Below, piece by piece: positions 46,391 to 58,400 of a stretch of DNA of 64,000 nucleotides. The translations under genes and the position numbers were made by a program. The notes beneath the pieces were generated by a model. That model had not been told where the DNA came from and searched no databases. It was given only the letters and a program-made list of their open reading frames with translations. Origin of the DNA: Oxytricha trifallax (taxonomy: Eukaryota > Ciliophora > Spirotrichea > Sporadotrichida > Oxytrichidae); NCBI GenBank assembly GCA_000711775.1, contig ARYC01000257.1, positions 1 through 64,000 of the forward strand, in the 5' to 3' direction. Each line of letters begins with the position of its first letter. Position 1 is the first letter of the stretch.

Positions 46391-49300
46391 ATGGTAGAAT
46401 CAATTAGCAAACCTTAACCTTAATAATAACAACATCAGGAATAACCCCGTGGATTAACCAATTATATAACTTAGATTTACATTAGTTTGTATATTATAAT
46501 ATTTAATGGATTGACGTGGCATGAGAAAGTGCAGGAATTGCAACATATTCCAGAGCGTATTAGAAACATCTGTGTATTAGCACATGTAGATCATGGAAAA
46601 ACCAGTCTCACTGACTCACTAATTTCCTCTAATTAGATTATAAATAGCAAGCTAGCTGGCACACTTAGTGCTTTTATTTGTCAAATATTATTGGCTTTTC
46701 CTTAGTCTTTCATCACATTTTCTTATCAATTTAATATGTGTATATGAAAATTGATACTTAGGTATTTAGATTCAAGAGAAGACGAGTAGCAAAGAATGAT
46801 CACTATGAAAGCAAGCAGTATCTCATTACTATATTAGCATTAAGTACCGGTTAGGAGACTGCCAGGGTAGTCTCCCACAAAAACTAATGAGGAAGGTAAA
46901 TAAGTTCCTGTACCCCCTTAATATGAAGAGAGACAGTATTTTAATTTCTTAACAACAACGTTTTTTCTCTTTAAAAATAGTTAATCTACGGTAATTTGTT
47001 TGATGTATTTGATAAACTTGATGGATTCCCCTGGTCACGTCGATTTTTCATCTGAAGTGTCTTCAGCACTCCGCCTATCAGACGGTGCCCTGGTTTTAGT
47101 AGACGTTTTAGAAGGTGTCAGCGCCCAGACCTACACAGTTTTAAGGCAGGCATTCGATGAAAAAGTGAAAACCTGCTTGGTCTTAAATAAAATTGACAGA
47201 CTGATTATTGAGAAGGAGATGAATGCAATGGAGATATATATTCATTTGAACTAAATCGTGGAGCAAGTTAACTCAATTGTCGCTGAGTTGATCTCGAAAG
47301 ACTATCTTACTGCTGCTTAGAAGGGTGGCAAGTAAACTGTTAATGGAGAGAATGAGGTTGATACATAGTAATTATAAATTTGTATTTAAAATGTATTCCT
47401 TTGAATTAATTGGCCATATTTATACCTTTCAAAGTTAATTTAATTTTATTATAAATGACTATATTATAAATACCACTGGAGATGATGTCTTAGAGTTAGA
47501 TGAAGAACTCCTAGAACAACAAGAAAACGAGCTTTTCTTCTGTCCTGAGAAGGGAAATGTAGCTTTCTCATCTGCTCTGGACTGCTGGGCCTTCAATTTG
47601 ACTGGTTTCTCAAGGAAAATTGCATAGAAATTTGGAATGAACCCCAGGAAGCTTTAAGAGTTCTTATGGGGTGATTTCTATTTCAGCGGCTAGAAAATTT
47701 ATAAGGAATCACAATCTAGCAATGGAAGACCCATGTTTGTGCAATTTGTTATGGATCCATTGGTTAAAGAGTACAATAAGTTATTTAATAGCGATATGCT
47801 GACCAATTCTGCTGAAACAATTCAATTTATAGAAGTGAGGTGTAATTATAGTGAATATGGAAATAGTTTATAATTTTGCTGAGTATAAGGAAGCTCGTAA
47901 CAAGATCAAAACATTATTTTCTAAATGGATGCCAATGGAGAAGGGTATTTTAAGCATGATAGTCTAGCATATACCTTCACCAAATAACGCCCAAGCCTCA
48001 CGTATGCCAGTTAAATATCGTAATACTATCTTTTTATTGATAAGTTTTTATCCCTTTCACTTCTTTAATTACATTATAATAAACATTTAATCAGTTATCT
48101 GCCCATCTATGTGTGTGGATATGACTCAGAAATACGAGAAACCTGAAGACATAGAAGAAGCACAAAAAATATAATAAGCAGTTTTTAACTGCAAGAATCA
48201 ACTGAGTCAACCTGTAGTTCTATACATCACTAAAATGCAGCCAGTCAGCTCAAGGATCTATGATATGATTTAACATTATTTTATAATCAAAATTAGTGAA
48301 ATGATATAGTAACCAGGGCTTAGAACAAGTCAGAGTCATCAGTGAGATTTGTGGCATTTTGTAGAGTATTTTCTGGAACTTTAAAAACAGGTCAAATGGT
48401 TAATGTCATCGGGCCAAAGCACGGTATTAATGATCAGGTTGATATCAAGGAAGCCAAAATTCAATAAAGAATAGGTGTATGAATTGTATTCCCACCGGGC
48501 TCTATTCTAAGATTTTTAAACTGTAAATTAATGTTTTATAGTGATTGACCACATCTTCCTGTTAATGGGTGGTCAGAACATCCAAATTATAGATGAAGCA
48601 CCCGCAGGTACAATTGTTGGCATCGCTGATTTGGAGGATATCGTGCTCAAGACAGCCACTGTGTCTACATCTACTCTTTGCCCTAATTTCAGCAAGTCCA
48701 AGGCCATTTCACAAGGACTGGTCAAGGTTGCACTGGAAACTGAGAATTTAAGCGATATGGAGACACTCAAGAGAGGGCTTATCAAGTTGGACAGGTCTGA
48801 TCCATCTGTACAGTTTTACATATAATAAATCAATAATAAAGTTATTGAGAAAATTAAATTGCCATTAACTTAACATTCGAATTTGATAAAGTTTGTCCTA
48901 ACTGAAATATAATTATTATAAACCATTAGGGTGAATATATCTTATCTACTTGTGGAGAGATTCATTTAGAACGCTGCATTAAAGATCTCCAGGATGATTT
49001 CGCAAATTATTTATATTATATTAGTTGAATTTTAGATTGAAAAAATTATATATAAACCATCAATTTATATATTAAATCAGCATTTCATTATTTTTAGTTT
49101 TATATATATATATATATAGCAAAAGGAGTGAAATTTACCCATTCCGATCCAATTATAACCTTCAAAGAGTCAATTGTAGGTCAAGTGTTGACTGATAAGC
49201 GCAAGAAAGTCAAGGGAGTAGGTTGGGAAGAGATTGACTCCGAAAGTGAAGAAGAAGTCGTGGAAGAAGAAAAGAAAGAAGAAGAGAAGACTCTAGCTGA

Positions 49301-51317
49301 TAAACCTATCACTGAGATTTCCTATTAATACTATTGTAAAGATAGATGATTTACACTAATGAAGTTTATCATGGCTGAATATGAGAAAGTTAACTAGCAA
49401 GTACAGAAAGAGCGTGAGTTTTTACGTAAGGAAATGAAACCAGACATGTACATTGAGAAAACTCTGTTTAATAAGTACTATTAAAATAATGCCAAAGCTC
49501 TGGCTGCTATTGGATATTAAAGATCATCAAAATATTAATAAATCTTGAAAATTGTTAATGTTTTCTTATAGAGAAGGGGTAAATTATTTTTAATGTTCAA
49601 ATTTATAAACATTAAATCATGTGCGACTGATAAGACAGCAAATTAGAGATGCCAGATAAAAGTACGAGCAGTGGGTTTGAACTGGGAAGTGACTAAATGG
49701 CTTGAAAATTAGCACAAAACCATCAGCTAAGTTTATCATTTAGTGGAAAGTGTGAAGAATGAAGGAGCTCACCCCAAAGTCTAAGATGTGGAATTAAACC
49801 ATTTGTAAATCAAATTTATATAACAATGAGAAAATCTTAAATTACCTCATATTTCACTATAAATGAAAGGTTTAGCGTTTAATTTCATTAAGAAATTCAG
49901 AGACTTGATGATAGAGAAAAAAACCAACAATAAATTAATCAGATTAATTGAAGATAAATTGCAGTGTTTTGGGCCTAAGAGAAAGGGACCAAACCTCCTA
50001 CTCAATAAATTCACAAAATCTGAGGATTCAATAATAAAACTCTTATGTTTTTTAATTAAAATTATGATTCATTCATATAGACAATATACAAACTAGCCAG
50101 GGAATATTTGGAATTAAGCGAATCAGATTTGATTATTATCAATAATGTGGATAGAGCTAAAGTGCTTGGGCTAGATGAAGAGGAAAGCCAAAGAGAGTAG
50201 AGACTTCAGAGAATGGAGAAAAACGATAAACTATTATCATTAATTTTGCTGCTTGAATTTTCATGAATGTATGTAGAAGAATAAAGATTAAAAAAATGTA
50301 TAACTATAATTTTAGTTTAATCACAGAGAAAACAAAGTTAATTAAGTTTTGGAGTATCAAGAAATATCTCATCGTGACATGTCAAATGCTTAATATCATA
50401 ATTTATAATCAATGGAGAATGGAGAATTATTTTTAAATTATTATGCTTTTATGACTGGCTTTGATATTGCAATATAGGCAGGTCCATTATTTGAGGAACC
50501 CATGCTTGGAGTTGTCTTTATTATTGAAAACATTGACCTCACTTTGGAAGATTCTTAATAACATAGCAGCAATCAATGCATATTTTTTAAGTCTCCTATA
50601 CACTTTAAACAATCTTCTCAATAATTTTTGATTTTTAAAATCCTTATATTTTTACTCAATCAAGACCAAGAAGAAGAAAAACAACAATAAAAGAGCACTG
50701 ACACATATGGCCCATTCACTGGTTAACTGATAGCAACAGTCAAGGACCTTTGTAAGAAATCTTTCCTGAATGCAGAACCCAGAGTTGTTGAGGGCATGTA
50801 CCTCTGCTCACTCATGGCCACCCCAGAAACCTACGGAAAAGTCTACGGAGTTATAAATAAATGCAGAGGAAGAGTCATAAAGGAAGATATTCAGGAGGGC
50901 ACAAACAACTTCTTGATTGATACCCTTATACCCATCGGGGAATCTTTTATTTTCTTGGAAGATATCAGGAAGAAAAGTTGTGGTATTGCATACCCCTAAC
51001 TCGTGTTTCATGGGTTTGAAATCAATGAAAACGATCCGTTCTATATTCCAGTTACTGAAGAGGACTTAGAAGATCACGGAGAAGGTGACTATTATTTTAT
51101 GTGTATTTTTCATTAACACAGATTATTGTAAAATGTTTTCAAATATAAATAAACATGTTTTGGATTTGTTAATTATTTAAAAAGAAAATGTGACATTTTA
51201 CCACCAAATCCAGCTAAAATAATTATTGAAAAGGTCAGGTCAAGAAAGGGTCTCCCAGTTGATAAGAAAATTGTAGTTAGTGCTGAATAACAAAGAAATT
51301 TAGGTAAAAATAAGTGA
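46391..51317 (+). CDS. EFL1: Elongation factor-like GTPase 1 (EFL1/Ria1), multi-MDS
   Basis: EFL1 is the cytoplasmic EF2-like GTPase that, with SBDS, releases eIF6/Tif6 from pre-60S ribosomes. Visible: [20 protein letters not shown] (G1), an [10 protein letters not shown] switch region, MDSPGHVD (G3, about 47025), LVLNKIDRL (G4, about 47185). Then come an EFL1-specific acidic insertion, [12 protein letters not shown] (domain II), CGEIHLERC (domain III), [14 protein letters not shown] and the C-terminal [20 protein letters not shown] and PQLVFHGFE blocks. It ends [14 protein letters not shown]...NK, as EFL1 does. Probable Met at 46391; its junction to the G1 segment is not resolved. At least five pointer-bounded IESs and one GT-AG intron (47835-47883) interrupt it. 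Junctions in 49560-50470 are approximate. Confidence 0.9.
46663..46761. other. IES with pointer ACTTAG
   Basis: Pointer at 46663-46668 and 46756-46761. Removal joins A-G-T-L-R to Y-L-D-S-R in frame, as expected for EFL1. Confidence 0.85.
46937..47010. other. IES with pointer TATTT
   Basis: Pointer at 46937-46941 and 47006-47010. Removal gives [13 protein letters not shown] in frame, restoring the G3 block. Confidence 0.85.
47835..47883 (+). other. Intron in EFL1
   Basis: GTGAGG donor and GCTGAG acceptor, 49 bp. Removal joins FIE to YKEARNKIK in frame. No pointer repeat fits, so an intron is preferred over an IES. Confidence 0.65.
48008..48097. other. IES with pointer CAGTTA
   Basis: Pointer at 48008-48013 and 48092-48097. 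Removal gives S-R-M-P-V-I-C-P-S in frame. Confidence 0.85.
48260..48307. other. IES with pointer ATGATAT
   Basis: Pointer at 48260-48266 and 48301-48307. Removal (41 bp) gives S-R-I-Y-D-I-V-T-R-A in frame. Confidence 0.85.
48475..48541 (+). other. Probable intron in EFL1
   Basis: GTGTAT...TTTATAG, 67 bp. Removal gives [13 protein letters not shown] in frame. It holds an unusually GC-rich piece for an intron, so an IES is possible. Confidence 0.5.
49002..49123. other. IES with pointer GCAAA
   Basis: Pointer at 49002-49006 and 49119-49123. Removal joins D-D-F-A to K-G-V-K-F in frame. Confidence 0.82.
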
Positions 51318-51800
51318 AGAAAGAGCAAATATCTAGAAAGTCTTAATTAAAAATATCATAAATATTAATCTTGGAGTTATTTCAGTTTATTCGTCTAAAG
51401 ATAAACATTAAACTTAAATATTCACATTTTTATACTATCAATCAATAGTTAATATTCATAAAAAACATGATAGTACTGAAATTACATATATTCAAATTAT
51501 GATATGATTCCTAAGTTACTTTAGTTTTTAAATCTAAGAGTATGAATCTTAATGTTATATTCTAATTAAATTATTTAATTTGTAATGGTATATTTCACTT
51601 TGAGGCTTCATATAGCCAAACTCAAATTACTAGTACCTCTACACACTAGTAATCACAAACTATACTTCAAAATAACTGTAAGTAAAGGTATAATAGTAGA
51701 TAAAGTGAGATAAAATTCAGAGTTGTACTGAATATATTAAGTTGAGAATAAAGTCATTTTGTTCTTAATGATTTTTCAAATTTCAAATTATGAAATTAAA
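51318..51800. other. Intergenic AT-rich DNA
   Basis: Between the EFL1 stop and the next gene; no coding signal. Presumably contains the chromosome breakage and telomere-addition sites of two nanochromosomes, but no motif marks them. Confidence 0.45.
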
Positions 51801-54800
51801 ATGACTTCTGTCTATAGGCAGCTGATGATTCTAAAACTATACAGGCTCCTTAAATTACCAATGACATCATCACAAAGAATAACGGAGTCATAAACATTTT
51901 GGGCAATTAATTATTTTTAATATAATTTTATCCTAATTAGAATAAAAATTCGCTTCAAAGATGCATATCATTCAATGTCAAAGATAAAGTTTACCAATAA
52001 ACGAAGATATGGAATTCAAATTAGATTAGAAAAGCAATAAAATCTCTGTGTTTATCTATGCAACCAGAACTTTTAAGGAAGACATTTTGTTATTTTTCAA
52101 TGATGTCTCACTCAGGAAGCCACTATCCACTGAAAATGTAAGTTCAACTCTTAACTGATTTTATTCAAAATCTTTTTCATTAAATCATTCTTATAATTCT
52201 ATGTTCTATAATAGAGTTAGAATTGTCTTAATAAAGTTTACCTATAGATTGTGAAAATAGAGGCGAAATTGTACAATTCAGATAAAGTTCATGTGGCTAA
52301 TTTATACATTGAGATGCAGAGATAGGGTCAAATACTCAACACTAATGATTTCATGGCTGATATCACATAAAGATTAAACATAGAGTCTAGCAAGGCAAAT
52401 TTAATATTGTAATTATCAAATACCAACTAAAACTAAGAAATATTTATAAAAGTTAGGCATTAAAGTATGTGCCACCAGAAGACAATAAAAACAACGACTT
52501 GTAAATATAAGAGCAGTCAAGTGCTAATAAAGAGAGTTAGAGCAATTCTAGTCCAGGATTTTTCGCTAGTATGAAAATTGGAAGAAATAAGAACAAAGAA
52601 CCCAAAAGAGTTTTTATCATTAATTAATATTTTCTTCATCTTAATCAACTTACGTATAATCCTTTTATTGAATGATTAATTCTATTTGAAAGACATAAGT
52701 CGACTGACAGGAAACTAAATTAAGCTCAATCCTCAAGCAATGTTCCCTCCTCTCTGGAAATAACTCAATAGCTTTTTGCAATACCATAGCTAGGATTCAA
52801 CATGCAGGGTCACAAAGAGAAGGCCATCCCAGGATTTGATCCGTTTTTAATTGGAGATAACTTTCAGAGATTTTTGAAGTCTATTGATGTGCCAGTGAGT
52901 GCCTATGAATATGTGTTTGCTTGTGTAACAATTGAGGATCCTAAATAGATTTATAGCTTATAAATTATTTAACATTACATTATCTTTAAGAAGAACTCTA
53001 ATGTATTAATATATGCAAAATAGACTTTTAATTTCTTGATTCAAGCATCATTCTTTATTTACTTCTATGAGTAAGATACTTATCTCGTAATTTTCAATAG
53101 GTTAACTTTAGCGATGGCACCCGTGATTTTAGTTGCATTTTAAAATGTATATTATATAAACTGTTTTAAAATCAAACCATTTTTTTCTTAAATTTATAGA
53201 TTCATTCATCTTCTATAACTTCTATTACAAAAGAGAATTTAAGAGACCTCAAGCTGATTTCATAAAGAACATGCGTTTCATTTAAATGATTATGGGTGCC
53301 GTAAGTGATTTCGTAAAAATAGCCTACGACTTTGTGGATGACTTTATATATTGGAGAGACCCAGATAAGGCAATTATGCTGGTAAAAGAAGCCCTAAAAT
53401 TACCCATTCTCATATTGATTGGTCTGTACTTTATGCCAATTAGAATCTTTGTTATTCTGGGAATTTGGGTTGGCACCCTGGCTAATAGCTAGTTTTTTGT
53501 TACACTCTTTAGAGTGGTCATAACTAAGGTAATAAGCATTTCGATTAACTTCATATATTATAGTTATTTGAATTGATTCACCCTTTTACTACGAAAGAAC
53601 TAAGATCGATTATTCTGCATAAATTGTACATGATTATCACCTTCTAATTCAACTGGCCACTTTCAAATTTATTTTCAACTCTAAAGCATTACTTTACCCA
53701 AAAAGTAAAGATTTTACAGAAATCTAAGCCAAGATATGAACGATGCCAAACTTTCGATGATGTTGGAGAAGAGTACTAGGATTCTTTAAATCATGGGAGC
53801 AATTAAAGTGCAAGCAATGTTAGACAAGTAAGAAATAAAAGCATGTATTAGAGCTAAAGTTAAAAAATGCTCGAGTAAGAAAAAGCCAAAGCTTCTGGAT
53901 TGAAAATTTAAGGATAAAATTCATCCCCAAACCCAAATTTAGTGCTTAAAACTCAAGAGGATGATAGCACGGTTAGGCATCAATTTGAAAATGGAGCTAA
54001 ATTTAACAATTAAGATCTGCTTTCTCCAACATAAATTACCAATTAACAAAAGCCATAAGAGTAAGATTAGAATTAAGGCAGCAATAATAGCAATGTAAGC
54101 ACTGGAAATAATATAAGAGACATGTGGATGCAACTAAAATCAGTCAATAATAATAGTGGGTAGAAACCTACGGCTAAGAGCAGTGCAAGAGTAGCTCTTA
54201 ATAAAGATTCATTAGAGAAATTGGAAAGTTTGAATCAAGCTGATTTGAATGAGCAATTATAAAACCATGTCTATAAAAATTAAATATTAGACAAATAAGA
54301 TTATATCTATCTTTTTTTTAAATAGATGTGTTAAATTGTTAAACTGATTTTGATCTTTATTAATATCCATAATTTATTAATGAAAGAATGAAATATATTT
54401 ATTTATAGTTGATTTTATCTGACAATTCTTAAATAAATCAGATAATCAAGCTTAATTATGAATTTTTCTTAAATGCTATGGTTAAATGAATATTAAAAAA
54501 TTGTTTAGATATATATTTTTGATATCTCAATTTTTCTTCTGCAGCAAATAATAAACATTTACCGATCAAAGATTTTTGATTTTTAACAATTTAATTTATT
54601 CTACTATATAATTTGTAAAAAAGGTTTAATTAGAAAAAGATGAATATTAAAGTGTCAGCGATAACGATAATCAAAAATAGAGTCAACTTCTAAGATATTT
54701 TAATAGTACTTAATCAGTTTTTCTATGAATGAGTACGAAGAAGACGAAGATGTTCAAACACCTGGTCACGTGTATCTCGATCAAAACAACAAGCCAAAGC

Positions 54801-55254
54801 CAGATACATAAATTTAAAGAAAGATTTTTGTTACTTACGAAAATCAAAGATGGTGGTTAAGCAACTGGACTTCTACTTTGCTTTATAAAATATTTTTTCC
54901 AATTAAATTTTACAGATATACATTTTTAAAACTTAAAATACTATGCTTCCTGGGGAAAGGTCAAACTGGTCAGATTAGAAAGGAGATCTATACCTACCAA
55001 AGGAAGCATTTAAGCTGCCCTCCAAAGAATGGGAATGGGAAGATATATGGCATGTTGACAAGCACCCTGAGTTCACAGATGATGGAGGGTGGTCCTATGG
55101 CGTTGATTTCAGCAGTCCCTTTCACAAGCACTAAGGCATCTTTGATGTGGTAAGAAAGAGAAAATGGATTAGAATTTGCAAAAAGAAATTGCCCTCCCCT
55201 TCTAAAGAGGATAAAATGCAAAGTGTCTTAAGTACACCTGGCAAGAAAAATTGA
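51801..55254 (+). CDS. Dysferlin-domain (Pex30/Pex24-like) membrane protein, multi-MDS
   Basis: The C-terminus is a clear DysF domain: VTYENQRWWLSNWTS, then LPGERSNWSDQKGDLYLP, then KEWEWEDIWHVDKHPEFTDD, ending DVVRKRKWIRICKKK. The middle has hydrophobic segments (FYNFYYKREFKRP; LPILILIGLYFMPIRIFVIL near 53395-53455), probably membrane hairpins. This order, membrane region then DysF, is that of fungal Pex30-type ER/peroxisome proteins. The N-terminal 51960-52400 region (KISVFIYATRTFKEDILLFF) may be C2-like. 53720-54270 is an Asn/Gln/Ser-rich linker. The start at 51801 is tentative. Several IESs; the one at 54879-54948 (pointer TGCTT) is exact. Stop TGA 55252-55254. Confidence 0.75.
54879..54948. 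other. IES with pointer TGCTT in the DysF domain
   Basis: Pointer at 54879-54883 and 54944-54948. Removal joins W-T-S-T-L to L-P-G-E-R-S-N-W in frame. Confidence 0.85.
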
Positions 55255-55492
55255 ATAAAACTAAGTTTAAAATTAATACAATACTGTTTTAATTTCATTA
55301 AAAATAAATATTTTCCAGAGTTACAAATGTACAATACACAATAAAGCATAATTGAGTAGAGAGAAGTAAACGTGCAAATTATGCTTTTAAAATAAACAGT
55401 GATCTTAAATTATAATACTTTACTAAAACTCATTCGGAGTAAAATTTCCAAATATGTTATAAGAATCTTAAACAAACCTTGCTAACTTTACT

Positions 55493-58400
55493 ATGAGTGA
55501 TTTACTTAGATAGTGCAACTTACACACTCGCTTCACTAAAGTCTTTTAAGACTAGGGTATAACTATTGAGAATACTATATATATTTAGAATCCTTAAAAA
55601 CTAAATTCTATTTATTATATATTTTGAAAATTGAGAGATTTGATAAACTAGCAAAACTTAATCAGACAGGATTTGCATCTATGATCATGGAAAAATGTGA
55701 AATGACTTGCGGAGATTTGATTGATCTCATTTGCACTTGGGAGCAGATCTAAAGCGGCAAGATTTAAATTTCTTCTTTGAATGGAGCTACCACATATTCA
55801 AATCAAGCAATAAAGCGCCAAAACATGAATTCAAATTCAAAAAAGGCGCATTAATAGAATTTGAATGAGACTCCTTCAAGTTTTCAAGTCAACAAGAAAA
55901 GTTTAAATGATCATCATAATTTGGATTAAATCTCTCAAAGTGCTAAGAGTAAAAATAGTGAAGATGCATTTAGAACTCCATCTCCTATTCAGACTTCTTT
56001 CAATAGTTAAGGATCAAAACATTCTTCAAGTGTTAGAACTAATAAGTTGTAGATATCTGACTTTTAGGCTGATTTGAACTCTGACTAGGATTTTGGACTC
56101 TCAAAGAAAGCCTAAAATGTGAATCCACAGTTTTATGACAAAGAAACTTAGACAAATATGGAAGATCTAGATCAATTGAGATAATCAGTCTCAACAGACA
56201 ACACTTTGAAAGAAAAAAGATAAATGAATAGTCCTTAATAAACCGGAAGACCTGTAATCAAAACCCCAAAACCCTTTCAGTAGTTTGATTGAGTTTTTGA
56301 TTGATAAAAGTAGACTATTAGTGCATACTTTATTAGGGTTTTAATAGGGTTAATGTAGGGATTTAATGTTTAAATATTAGTAATTTAAGTAAGTATATGC
56401 GAGGTTTGGGGCCTGTTTATGACAGTGAGTATGTAGATTTATTGTTTAAGTTGCGTTATGGATGTGATGAATATAATGATCAACTCAAGCCTATACTTAA
56501 TTACACGTCTATAGCAAGGCTACTACATAAATCTCCTGCTACTGTTAGATCTCACCGTCTATTAGCATTGAATTTAAAGAGAAAGCAGCTTAACTCTAAG
56601 CCTAAAAGACCTCTAAAGTTTTAGCAGCATCATATTGATTATCTCATTAATGATAAGACTCTTAAATACTGGGCTCACTTCTCTCTGGCCTAGAGAGCTG
56701 TGATGTTTCATCAACAATTTCCTGAGCTTCATATCTCTGCTTAATCGATAGCTAACATATATAAAAACAATGGAATATCTTACTAGACAGTCAATCGCAT
56801 AAGAGAGTGATTGACTTTAATGTTCCATTTTATAAGGATAATATGCATTTGATTAAATGCAAAGGGCTTAAGAGCATAATATAAAGTTCTTACACGGTGA
56901 TGAGGCAGTATTCACTTTTAATACCTTCTTATCAAGGTCTTGGTCTTGGTATTAGAGGTACAGCATAATACATTAAGTTCCTACAATAGCTTAGAGATAA
57001 GTACGCCGACTAAGAGATTATTCTGTTTGTAGATAACTTATCTGTCCATAAAACTAAAGACACAAGGAAAGAATATGAAAGGCTAAACATAACACCTGTA
57101 TTTAATGTTCCCTACAGTCCTCAGTTCAATGGAATTGAATTATATTGGGGTTATTGAAAGGCCACTACAAGAAACTTCTAATATTTCACTTGATGCACGA
57201 TAAGAAGATAGATACAGTCGATTTTATTAAGAGTGCTGCTAAGAAAGTCAGCGATGATAAAGCTAAAGTATGCGCAAGAGAAGGGAGATTTTGTTTATAT
57301 AAATAAGTTTTAGATTTAAACGAATGAATAAGTTCACATATTAAATTTGCCCGTAAAGGGATTTGGCTTCTCTTTCTTTTCTTCCTCTTATGGCTTGCTT
57401 GGGCCCATGTTTCTTCTCTTAGTGCCAGCTCCTGCATCTAAGTTCATCTCGTCTGGCTTTTAAAAATCTTTGTAGAGTCTCTTGCTCAATTCATGCTACC
57501 TGTGATTTTCTCTCTCTGTTTAATTTGCTGCGCTCTTTCATCAAGTAAATAGCAGTGCCAAGTTTTTCTATAAAGTTAGAAGACTGAGCTCACTAGAGAT
57601 GAATGGATGCTTCTATAGTTCCTAGAGCCAAGTGTCGCTGATTTTTATTCCCTGCTTCTCTTTTTCTTCAGGAGAGATGCTATAGCTTTTCTTATGAGCT
57701 TCTTAAAGTACTCAGGTTTCAGAGTTCCAAGGACACCAAAGAAGAAGTTTCTCTCTGGCAACTTATTAGAGAGTTGCAGCTTTGATAGAAGGTAGAGAGC
57801 AACATCTGGATCACTCATAGCATCATCATAGAGGTTTGTTACTGAGATTTCAGGGTAGTCAGGTATCTCGATCATTCTGATTTCATTAGACTTAAAAGCT
57901 TTTTTCTCTTCACTTAGCAATGCTTTTAAGAATGATATTTTTATTCCCTCCTGTGTTGGCAAGAACAATCCAACTATGGTTAATAAGTTAGTTATAAGTG
58001 AAAACTTACCTTGCTATACCAAGTATCTGTAAAGATCTTCTTTACTTCTGAATTTTCCTATTAAATCTTGAGATTAAATTCTCTTCATTGCATCATTCAT
58101 AGATTCCATCTTGCTTCAAGTTTCTATAAATGTTTATGAAATTTAAAATTATGGATATCCATTCTAAACTTACTAAAATTTTACTACTAAATAGGGAGAT
58201 CCACTTGAAGGTCAACCTGAATCAGATAAATAGATAAAGATGGAGGATCTTTCTCCAAGTTTCAAAGTTTGACTTTCATTTTTATCAAACTTTCTCCATT
58301 AAATTGCTCCTAATATTGTTAAAATACATTTGAAATGGGAAAATTGAAAATTAAAAATATAACTGTAAATATATATAATTACAACTGCCACTAATTAGAA

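Noticed and set aside
47000-47254. A separate gene starting [13 protein letters not shown]
   Set aside because: The apparent start lies in IES sequence; after pointer joining (TATTT) this is internal EFL1 coding sequence.
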